Positions 7,456 to 13,994 of a DNA stretch of 33,068 nt are shown piece after piece. This stretch comes from Streptomyces sp. CBMA156 (GTDB lineage: Bacteria > Actinomycetota > Actinomycetes > Streptomycetales > Streptomycetaceae), in assembly GCF_014596515.1 (NCBI RefSeq), contig NZ_MSJQ01000354.1, positions 1 through 33,068 of the forward strand. Reading direction: 5' to 3'. The notes beneath the pieces were generated by a model, which was not told where the DNA came from, did not search any database, and worked only from the letters and a program-made list of their open reading frames with translations. Position 1 is the stretch's first letter, and every line of letters starts with the position of its first letter. A program made the translations under genes and the position numbers.

Positions 7456-8598
7456 TTGACCCCGACCACCACCCGGCCCCCGGGCGTCGAACGCAACGCC
7501 GCACCGCTTCTGCACGGCACCGAAGCCGCCGAACTGGCCGCCGTCCTCTCCGGTGGCCAGTGGGGCCACGGCCCGGCCACCGAGCGGTTCGAGGCCGGCG
7601 TCGCCGACCTGCTCGGCGTCACCGACAGCGTCGCCGTGAACTCCGGCACCACGGCGCTCCACCTCGCGCTGCGGTCGATCGGCATCGGTCCCGGTGACGA
7701 CGTCGTCCTCCCCTCCCTCACCTTCTGCGCCGGCGTCCAGGCCATCACCTGGACCGGCGCCGCACCCCGCTTCGCCGAGATCGACCCCTGCACGCTGGCC
7801 CTCACCCCGGACACCGTGCTGGAAGCCCTCACCCCGAACACCCGGGCCGTCATGCCCGTGCTGTACGGCGGCCGGGCCGTGAACCTCACCCCGATCCGCG
7901 AGCACCTGATCGGCCGGGGCATCCAGATCATCGAAGACGCCGCCCACGCCTTCGGCTCCCGTCACCCGAGCGGAACCATGGTCGGCGCCGACCCCACCGT
8001 CCTGACCTGCTTCTCGCACGACCCGATCAAGAACCTCACCACCGGCCAGGGCGGCACGATCGTCCCCCGCGACCGCGAAGAGGCTGACACCCTCCGCAGC
8101 CTGCGCCTGTTCGGCATCGTCCAGTCCAAGGATGTCCGAGCCTCCCTGACCTCCTACGAGGTCCAGGGCCCCGGGATGCGCTTCGACATGTCCCAGCTGA
8201 ACGCCGCCATCGGTCTCGCCCAGTTGGAACACTTCCCGCAGACCACCGCCGTGCGCCGGCACCTCTGGCGCGCCTACCAGGCCGAACTGACCGGTCTGGA
8301 CGGCGCCCGCCTGGTCGACCTGGACGTGGCGAACAGCGTGCCGTTCAACTGCGTGGTGGTCCTCGACGAGCACCGGGATGACGTCTTCCACCACCTGCGC
8401 GAGCAGGGCATCGGAGTCGCCGTGCACTACCCGCCCAACCACACCCAGGCCGCGTTCTCGCCCTGGCACCGGGCGTTGCCGGTCACCGAACAGGTCTCCG
8501 GCCGGATCCTCAGCCTGCCGTTCCACCCCGCCATGACCCACGACAGCGTCCGCTACACGGTCGCCGCTCTCGCCGACGCGATCAAGGCCACCGCATGA
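7456..8598 (+). CDS. DegT/DnrJ/EryC1/StrS-family PLP aminotransferase
   Basis: A 380-residue sugar aminotransferase of fold type I. The Schiff-base lysine is Lys192 in SHDPIKNLTTGQGG, the PLP-phosphate loop is NSGTTALHLAL (residues 62-72) and the Asp that contacts the pyridine nitrogen is Asp161 in IIEDAAHAFGS. Family members transfer an amino group, usually from glutamate, to keto groups of nucleotide sugars. The product of the adjacent RmlB, a 4-keto-6-deoxy sugar, is a natural substrate and would give a dTDP-4-amino-4,6-dideoxy sugar; 3-amination is possible if the RmlC-like protein is an isomerase (inference). TTG start with a good ribosome site 17 bases after the ATP-grasp gene. Length is normal for the family. 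Confidence 0.9.
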   Translation: MTPTTTRPPGVERNAAPLLHGTEAAELAAVLSGGQWGHGPATERFEAGVADLLGVTDSVAVNSGTTALHLALRSIGIGPGDDVVLPSLTFCAGVQAITWTGAAPRFAEIDPCTLALTPDTVLEALTPNTRAVMPVLYGGRAVNLTPIREHLIGRGIQIIEDAAHAFGSRHPSGTMVGADPTVLTCFSHDPIKNLTTGQGGTIVPRDREEADTLRSLRLFGIVQSKDVRASLTSYEVQGPGMRFDMSQLNAAIGLAQLEHFPQTTAVRRHLWRAYQAELTGLDGARLVDLDVANSVPFNCVVVLDEHRDDVFHHLREQGIGVAVHYPPNHTQAAFSPWHRALPVTEQVSGRILSLPFHPAMTHDSVRYTVAALADAIKATA

Positions 8599-8618
8599 CC
8601 GACACCAAGGAGCCGAAG

Positions 8619-9080
8619 ATGAGCGAGACCCTCCGCCACCCGAAGCGCCACCGCATCCTGGTGGTCTGCCTGGGCAACCACAACCGCTCGCCGCTCGCCG
8701 CCGCAGTCCTCGCCCGTGTCGGTGGGGAGAAGGTCGAGGTGCGCTCCGCCGGACTGCGCGAGCGCCATGTCGGCGGCCCGGCGCACAGCAACGCCATCCG
8801 TGCGGCCGAGGACGCCGGATACGACATCCGCGACCACCGGGCGGTGAAGGTCAACCGCCGCATGCTCGACTGGGCCGACGCGGTGCTGGCCATGGACCAC
8901 GCCGTCCTCGCCGAACTCCAGGCCATGACGGACGGCACCTCGGCCGCCGACAAGCTCGACCTCTACATCAGCGGCGAGGACGTGCCCGATCCCTGGGAGA
9001 GCGACTACGCCGCGTACCAGGGGTGTGTGGACACCATCCAGGCCGGAGCCGTCCGACACGTGCTGGACCTGAAGAACTAG
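8619..9080 (+). CDS. Low-molecular-weight protein tyrosine phosphatase-like protein
   Basis: A 153-residue protein with the phosphatase P-loop CLGNHNRSP: Cys17 and Arg23 form the C-x5-R signature. The second cysteine common in the family (CLGNICRSP) is Asn here. The general-acid loop is VPDPWE with its Asp near residue 125. The ATG at 8619 is preferred because AAGGAG lies six bases before it; an in-frame ATG at 8595 overlaps the upstream stop but has no ribosome site. LMW phosphatases (Wzb type) accompany bacterial polysaccharide export clusters, where they reverse tyrosine-kinase phosphorylation; no such kinase is in the window. An arsenate-reductase role is less likely. Its TAG stop shares CTAG with the convergent gene. 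Confidence 0.87.
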   Translation: MSETLRHPKRHRILVVCLGNHNRSPLAAAVLARVGGEKVEVRSAGLRERHVGGPAHSNAIRAAEDAGYDIRDHRAVKVNRRMLDWADAVLAMDHAVLAELQAMTDGTSAADKLDLYISGEDVPDPWESDYAAYQGCVDTIQAGAVRHVLDLKN

Positions 9081-10267
9081 CGATCCACGACCGACAGCAG
9101 CACGTCCACGAGGCGGTCGGCCGCATCTGGCCGACCGCGCTCGGCGGCCCGTCGCGCGATGTCCGCGCGGCGGGCCGGGTCCGTCAGCAGCGGCCCGATC
9201 GCAGCCTGGAGGGTGTCCGGTGCGGCCCGGCCGAGCAGGGCCACCGCCGCGCCGGCCTCGGCCAGGTGACGGGCGTTGTGCTCCTGCTCGTTCCCCGCCG
9301 ACGTCGCCAACGGGATGAACACCGCGGCCCGCCCCAGCGCCGTCAGCTCGGCCAGCGTCCCCGCGCCGCTACGGGAGACGACCACATCCGCGAGGGCGAG
9401 CACGTCCGGCAACTCCGAACCGACGAAGCCGGTCACCAGATACCTGGAGCGCAACTGCTCCGGCAGCCCCGCCGCCCGTGCCAGGAGCCGCTCCTCGTGG
9501 CTGGGCCCGCACTGGTGGACCACGTTGGCTTGCCCGAGCAACCACGGCAGGATCTCGCCCACCAACTCGTTGATCTGCTGGGAGCCCTGTGCACCGCCGG
9601 TGACGTACACGGTCGGCAGGGAACGGTCGAAGCCCCACAGCCCGAGCGCCTGGATCGCCTTGTCACCCTGGCCGGTCAGCACTTCCGGACGGACCGGGTT
9701 GCCGGTCACCACGGCGGTGGCGCGGGCGGACTCGGGCAGGAACCGGAGTGTCGACTCGGAGGAGACCGCGACCCGGGTCGCCATCCGAGCCAGCGCCCGG
9801 TTGCCAAGACCGAGCCGGACGGTCTGCTCGTGGACCACCAGCGGCCGGTGGCACATCCGGGCGGCCATTCCGACCGGCACCGCGACGTAGCCGCCCGTGC
9901 CGAGCACCACGTCCGGGCCGAAGTCCGCGACCGCGGAGCGGGCCTGGGCCACTCCCAGGGGAACGCGGCCCATGTCCTTGACGTTGGCGGGCGACACCAG
10001 CTTGATCGGGTTGGCGGAGCGCCGGATCTTCCCGGTGGCGACGGTCCTGAAGGGGATGTTCTCAGCAGCGGTCACCTTGGCCTCAAGGCCGGCGGCGGTG
10101 CCGATCCACAGCACATCCAGCGCACCACCGGCCTCGGCGAGCCGCGAGCGCAGGGCGCGGACAGCAGTGAGCGCCGGGTAGGTGTGGCCGCCCGTTCCGC
10201 CACCAGTGACGATCAGCCGCAGAGGTCGGCCAAGACGAGAGACGAGATCGCTGATGTCCCGGTTCAC
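9077..10267 (-). CDS. MurG-like UDP-GlcNAc-type glycosyltransferase (GT28 family)
   Basis: A 396-residue GT-B glycosyltransferase resembling MurG. The N-terminal glycine loop is IVTGGGTGGHTYPAL, followed by GTGGYVAVPVGMAA and VVHEQ. The C-terminal donor-binding motif is RSGAGTLAELTALGRAAVFIPLATSAGNEQEHNARHL. MurG adds GlcNAc to lipid I in peptidoglycan synthesis, but its normal home is the division/cell-wall cluster, and none of those genes are here. This is therefore probably a paralogue acting on a different donor or acceptor, perhaps the dTDP-amino sugar made by the convergent operon (inference). The start is GTG 10267; the ribosome site is weak, but no other in-frame start precedes the glycine loop. 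It converges on the phosphatase gene with shared stops. Confidence 0.85.
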   Translation of the reverse strand: MNRDISDLVSRLGRPLRLIVTGGGTGGHTYPALTAVRALRSRLAEAGGALDVLWIGTAAGLEAKVTAAENIPFRTVATGKIRRSANPIKLVSPANVKDMGRVPLGVAQARSAVADFGPDVVLGTGGYVAVPVGMAARMCHRPLVVHEQTVRLGLGNRALARMATRVAVSSESTLRFLPESARATAVVTGNPVRPEVLTGQGDKAIQALGLWGFDRSLPTVYVTGGAQGSQQINELVGEILPWLLGQANVVHQCGPSHEERLLARAAGLPEQLRSRYLVTGFVGSELPDVLALADVVVSRSGAGTLAELTALGRAAVFIPLATSAGNEQEHNARHLAEAGAAVALLGRAAPDTLQAAIGPLLTDPARRADIARRAAERGRPDAADRLVDVLLSVVDR

Positions 10268-10440
10268 GTCTGGAACATACCAGTGTCGCCGGGCCCTTCC
10301 GCCCGTCTCGCCTGGCGTCCAACCAGGGACAGGTGCACCCGCAGCCGGATCCGGTGGGGCGGGTTCGGCTCGGCCCGGGGGACATGCCCAACGGCGAGCA
10401 GTTCCTGGACGTACGGACGGCGCGAGCGCGCAGAGTCCCG

Positions 10441-10470
10441 CGCGTCCCGGGCTCGCAAGCCTGGGACGCG
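10441..10470 (-). terminator. Hairpin downstream of the methyltransferase gene
   Basis: A 13-bp inverted repeat with one G-T pair and a 4-base loop (CGCGTCCCGGGCT, then CGCA, then AGCCTGGGACGCG) starts about 15 bases after the methyltransferase stop. There is no T-run, as is common for actinomycete terminators. It probably separates the methyltransferase from the MurG-like gene. The rest of the 10268-10485 gap shows nothing I can name. Confidence 0.65.
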
Positions 10471-10485
10471 CTTCACACCACCCCG

Positions 10486-11574
10486 TCACCCGATCACGCG
10501 CTCCGGCTCGTCCAGCCACACCCGGTGCTCGCCCGTATCGGTGACCGTCAGGCCGAAGCGGTCGAGGCCCGGCTCGCCCTGGCGCTGCCACCAGGCGTGG
10601 GCGGCGGTCACCTCGTCCCACAGGTTGCGGGGGCCGGACTGCGAGACGGCGTGCCCGCCGTCCCGGTCGGCGAGGCGGCAGTGGGCGTACGAGACCCCGT
10701 CCCACACCTCCAACCGACCCGTACCGAACCGGTCGTAGCCCGCCCACACCTCCTGCCGGAACAGGCCCGGCAGCCGCAGCCCGATCGCGAAGGCCGCGTC
10801 GGTGTGCTCGGCCACGGCGGCGGGGTCGAGCGCGGACGGGCCGTACCGGACGTCCTCGATCTCGAACTCGCCGCTCCCTGGCCGCTGGTCCCGCACCCAC
10901 ATGAAGGCGACGTCCTCGACGAACGGCCCGCTCGCGGAACGGCCGTCGTCGGCGACGGTGAGCTTCAGCAGCCCGCCGTTGCAGAACGCCGTGCCGTACG
11001 GGACGACGATGACGCCGCCGGGCACCGTCTGCTCGATCAGCGCCCCGGGGACGCGTTGCACGGCCGCGGTGACGTGGACCCGGTCGTACGGCCCACCCGC
11101 CGGGTGGCCGAGCATGCCGTCGCCGACCACGGTCCTGACCGGCAGGCGGTTCGCCACCAGCCGGCACCGCGCGGCAGCGGACAGTTCGGGGTCCAGCTCC
11201 ACGGTGGTGACGTTCTCCGCCCCGAGCCGGCGGGCCAGCAACGCGGCCGTCCAGCCCGAACCGGTGCCGATGTCCAGCACCCGCATGCCGTCGGCGACTT
11301 GGAGGTGCCAGAGCATCCGGGCCACGACGGTCGGCATCGAGCTGGACGAGGACGGCGTGCTGCCGTCCTCGTCCAGCCGGGTCACGAGCGGGATGTCCGA
11401 GGCGACCGCCTCCCCCCACTCGGCGGGCTGTTCCGCCCGGTCGATCCACCCGCCCCCGCGGCGGATCCGGTCCGGCACGAACAGTCCACGGGGCACGGCC
11501 CGGAACACCGGCTCCCAGTCGGCCGACAGCGCCCCGGACTCCCGGAGGGCATCGGCGAGCGCGCTCCACCTCAT
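10486..11574 (-). CDS. PCMT-like SAM-dependent methyltransferase
   Basis: A 362-residue protein related to protein-L-isoaspartate O-methyltransferases. The N-terminus (WEPVFRAVPRGLFVPDRI) resembles the family's substrate helix, the SAM-binding motif is VLDIGTGSGW (residues 99-108), and VVGDGMLGHPAGGPYDRVHVTAAV follows. The region before motif I is SSSSSMPTVVARML, where classic enzymes have SQP. About 150 residues extend past the core domain. The ATG at 11574 has GAGGAG ten bases upstream. Related actinomycete enzymes methylate aspartate in ribosomal peptides, but I found no precursor peptide gene nearby. The divergent XRE-TPR gene is a likely regulator. Substrate unknown. Confidence 0.8.
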   Translation of the reverse strand: MRWSALADALRESGALSADWEPVFRAVPRGLFVPDRIRRGGGWIDRAEQPAEWGEAVASDIPLVTRLDEDGSTPSSSSSMPTVVARMLWHLQVADGMRVLDIGTGSGWTAALLARRLGAENVTTVELDPELSAAARCRLVANRLPVRTVVGDGMLGHPAGGPYDRVHVTAAVQRVPGALIEQTVPGGVIVVPYGTAFCNGGLLKLTVADDGRSASGPFVEDVAFMWVRDQRPGSGEFEIEDVRYGPSALDPAAVAEHTDAAFAIGLRLPGLFRQEVWAGYDRFGTGRLEVWDGVSYAHCRLADRDGGHAVSQSGPRNLWDEVTAAHAWWQRQGEPGLDRFGLTVTDTGEHRVWLDEPERVIG

Positions 11575-11625
11575 GTGGCTGTCACTCCTCAAGGCTTGGA
11601 CGGTTCGGGCAAGTTGGGGGCGGAA

Positions 11626-11653
11626 GGCCGGCCGGGAAGTAGCCCGGCCGGCC
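11626..11653. other. Hairpin in the divergent methyltransferase/XRE spacer
   Basis: A perfect 11-bp inverted repeat, GGCCGGCCGGG and its complement, with a 6-base loop, 52 bases upstream of the methyltransferase ATG. It would lie in that gene's leader if transcription starts near the XRE gene. It could be an attenuator, an operator or simply a stop for readthrough; the sequence does not decide. Confidence 0.45.
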
Positions 11654-11769
11654 CGAGTCGAGTACAGCCCAAGGAGCCGTCACCGAACAGGCATTGCCGG
11701 TAGTCCCGGGGTTGTCCCGCCTTCGCCCACAGTAAGCTCCCGGTCACTGTCGATGATGGGATTGACCCC

Positions 11770-13083
11770 GTGCACGACCCGATCCGACACCCCCTCGCCT
11801 ACGCCCGCGAACTGCGCCGCTGGTCGCAGGGAGACCTCGTCGCGGAGCTGAACAAGGCCGCCCGCCGTCACGGGCTCCTCTCCGGTGCCGACAAGACGGC
11901 CATCAGCCGCTGGGAGCACCGGCGCAAGACGCCGAACGCCGACTCCCAACTCCTCATCGCCGAAGCCTTCGACGTCCCGGTCTCGGACCTGGAGGCGTAC
12001 GGCTGGCCCCACTGGCTGCCCGGGCGCGACGAACCGCTGCCGCTGGGGGCCGCCCACACCGTTCACGCACTCCACGACACCCGGAGGGCCGCCATGGACC
12101 GCCACAGCTTCATGACCTTCAGCGCGATCTCCCTGACCGGCCTGGCCGCCCAGTGGGCCGTCGCCCGGCCCGAACACCTCACCTCGGCCCTGACCGGCAA
12201 GCGCGTGGACGGCGAACTCGTGGACTGGCTGGAGGACACCAGCGGGAAGCTGGCCGCCCTGCCCACCGAACAGCGCCAGCACACCATCCGCCTGATGGAC
12301 GCCCACCTGGCCACCGTCACGGACCTGATCGCGGAGGGCCGGTACGGCGAGACGACGGGCCGTCGCCTCCACCGGCTGGCCGCCTCGCTCGCCACCACCT
12401 GCGGCTGGCACCGCTTCGACCAGGGCCGGCACTGGGCGGCCGGAAAGTTCTGGGAGGCCGCCCTGCAATCCGCGCACGCCGCGGGCGACCGCGACCACGG
12501 CGCCGGGGTCCTGTCCGACTTCGCCTACCAGGCCACCTGGCTCGGGGAGCCGAAGGTCTCCGTCGACCAGCTCGGACACGCGCTGCACGGTGTCTCGCAC
12601 CCCACCGCCCGGTCCCTGCTCCTGCTCCGCCGGGCCCGGGCCCACGCGGTACCCGGCGACCGCTCCGCCTGCTACCGGGACCTGTCCGACGCCGAATCCG
12701 CCCTCACCGTCGAAGCCGCCGACCCCGCACCCGGGTGGTGCGCGTGGATGAGCCCGGCCGACCTCGCCGTGGACTCCGGCCAGTGCCTCCTGGACCTCGG
12801 CCGGGCGGGCGACGCCCGTGCCAGGATCGCGGAAGGGGTGGCCCTGCTGCCCCGCGCCAGGGACAAGACCCGCGGCATCTTCCTGACGTACCAGGCCAGG
12901 AGCTGCCTGAAGGCCGGGGACGTCGAGCAGGCCCAGGCCGTCACCGGCGAGTCGCTCGACCTGGCCACCCGCATCGGCGCACCCCGCTGCGCGGCCCTGG
13001 TCCGCGAACTCGCACCGGCGTTCAAGCGCTACCGCCGGGTCGACGGCGTCCCGGAGTTCCTGGAGCGCCTGCGGGTAGGCTGA
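11770..13083 (+). CDS. XRE-family regulator with TPR-like C-terminal region
   Basis: A 437-residue protein starting at GTG (MHDPIRHPLAYARELRRWSQ). Residues 8-75 are an XRE helix-turn-helix with TAISRWEHRRKTPNADSQLLIAEAF as recognition and support helices. Residues 109-130 (MDRHSFMTFSAISLTGLAA) are a hydrophobic segment at the same relative place as the RRSFLGAAALA segment in the other XRE protein (2709-3986). The rest is helical TPR-like repeats. No strong ribosome site precedes the GTG, so it may be leaderless or weakly translated. It is divergent from the methyltransferase across 195 bp and probably controls it (inference). It is not a close copy of the first XRE protein. Confidence 0.8.
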   Translation: MHDPIRHPLAYARELRRWSQGDLVAELNKAARRHGLLSGADKTAISRWEHRRKTPNADSQLLIAEAFDVPVSDLEAYGWPHWLPGRDEPLPLGAAHTVHALHDTRRAAMDRHSFMTFSAISLTGLAAQWAVARPEHLTSALTGKRVDGELVDWLEDTSGKLAALPTEQRQHTIRLMDAHLATVTDLIAEGRYGETTGRRLHRLAASLATTCGWHRFDQGRHWAAGKFWEAALQSAHAAGDRDHGAGVLSDFAYQATWLGEPKVSVDQLGHALHGVSHPTARSLLLLRRARAHAVPGDRSACYRDLSDAESALTVEAADPAPGWCAWMSPADLAVDSGQCLLDLGRAGDARARIAEGVALLPRARDKTRGIFLTYQARSCLKAGDVEQAQAVTGESLDLATRIGAPRCAALVRELAPAFKRYRRVDGVPEFLERLRVG

Positions 13084-13148
13084 GCGCCCATCACCCGCAC
13101 GGGAGCGCGCCCCTCGCACAGCGCCGGTTCCCTTCCCCAGGAGGCGTG

Positions 13149-13799
13149 TTGAGCGAGATCATCCTCATGTCCGACCCGAGGGTCGCCGCGATACCCGTCG
13201 GGGACTGCGGCGATCGGCTCCTGGACGTCCGGAGCGGCGCCGCGCTGCCGGTCGACGAGCGCAAGCAGGACGGCACCGGGGCCTTCGCGCACCTGCGGGC
13301 CGGCGTGCTCGACCGGCTGCTCGACGCGCAGGCGGCGCTGCCGGACGGCCTGCGGCTGCTGTTCGTCGAGGGCTACCGGCCGCCGGCGCTCCAGAGCCGC
13401 TACTTCGACGAGTACGCCGCCGAGTTGCGGGCCGCGAACCCCGGCTGGCCGGACGAACGGATCAGGTCGGCGGCCAGCCGCTACGTCTCGCCGCCGGAGA
13501 TCGCGCCGCACAGCGCCGGGGCCGCCGTCGACCTCACCCTGGTCGACGCCGACGGCCGCGAACTCGACCTCGGCACCAGGGTCAACGCCAATCCGGAGGA
13601 GAGCGCCGGAGCCTGCTACACCCACGCCGAGAACATCGGCGCCCGGGCCCGCGCCAACCGGCGGCTGCTCGGTGCCGTCCTGACCGGCGCCGGGCTCGTC
13701 AACTACCCCACCGAGTGGTGGCACTGGTCGTACGGGGACCGCTACTGGGCGCTGGCCACCGGCGCGCCGTCCGCGCTCTACGGACCGGCGCACCGGTAG
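13149..13799 (+). CDS. D-alanyl-D-alanine dipeptidase (VanX-like, peptidase M15D)
   Basis: A 216-residue zinc dipeptidase that would cleave D-Ala-D-Ala or related dipeptides. The metal ligands and catalytic residues are visible: His121 and Asp128 in PHSAGAAVDL, Glu189 and His192 in TEWWHWSYGD, and the substrate-binding Arg77 in EGYRPP. AGGAGG at 13139-13144 supports the TTG at 13149 (MSEIILMSDPRVAAIPV); an ATG at 13167 is the alternative. No signal peptide is seen, so it acts in the cytoplasm. No vanA/vanH ligase-dehydrogenase pair is adjacent, so a role in wall turnover or D-amino-acid recycling is as likely as glycopeptide resistance. Confidence 0.85.
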   Translation: MSEIILMSDPRVAAIPVGDCGDRLLDVRSGAALPVDERKQDGTGAFAHLRAGVLDRLLDAQAALPDGLRLLFVEGYRPPALQSRYFDEYAAELRAANPGWPDERIRSAASRYVSPPEIAPHSAGAAVDLTLVDADGRELDLGTRVNANPEESAGACYTHAENIGARARANRRLLGAVLTGAGLVNYPTEWWHWSYGDRYWALATGAPSALYGPAHR

Positions 13800-13948
13800 C
13801 AGGCACCCGCTGCGACACGCGCCCGGCGGAGCCCTGCCGGCCGGGGCCCCGGCCCGGGGGCAAGATGGCGTCGACACCGCACCGCACCCCGTGTTCCCGC
13901 CGGTGCGGGCGTACCTGGACGCCACGCTCGCCGGCTGGTCCCGGCCCA

Positions 13949-13994
13949 ACAAACCGCCCGACAAACCGCCGGGCAAATCGCCGATCAAATCTAT
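13949..13994 (+). repeat. 12-bp direct repeat before the UvrA-like gene
   Basis: Four units with a period of exactly 12 bases begin at 13949, 13961, 13973 and 13985. The first two share ACAAACCGCC, the third is GCAAATCGCC and the fourth begins TCAAATC. The array runs up to the probable ATG at 13993. If translation starts upstream, at GTG 13891, the array encodes a KPP-type four-residue repeat. Confidence 0.7.

Noticed and set aside
9077..10267. Housekeeping murG
   Set aside because: No division or peptidoglycan genes flank it, and it converges on a sugar cluster; a paralogue is more likely, though the sequence alone does not prove it.
10264..10476. Possible 70-residue leftward gene between the MurG-like and methyltransferase genes
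   Set aside because: No ribosome site, no family resemblance, and its first codons lie within the 10441-10470 hairpin that probably terminates the methyltransferase transcript.
11680..13119. 479-codon leftward frame opposite the second XRE gene
   Set aside because: Gly/Val/Gln/Pro-rich antisense shadow without domains; the plus strand encodes a clear helix-turn-helix protein.
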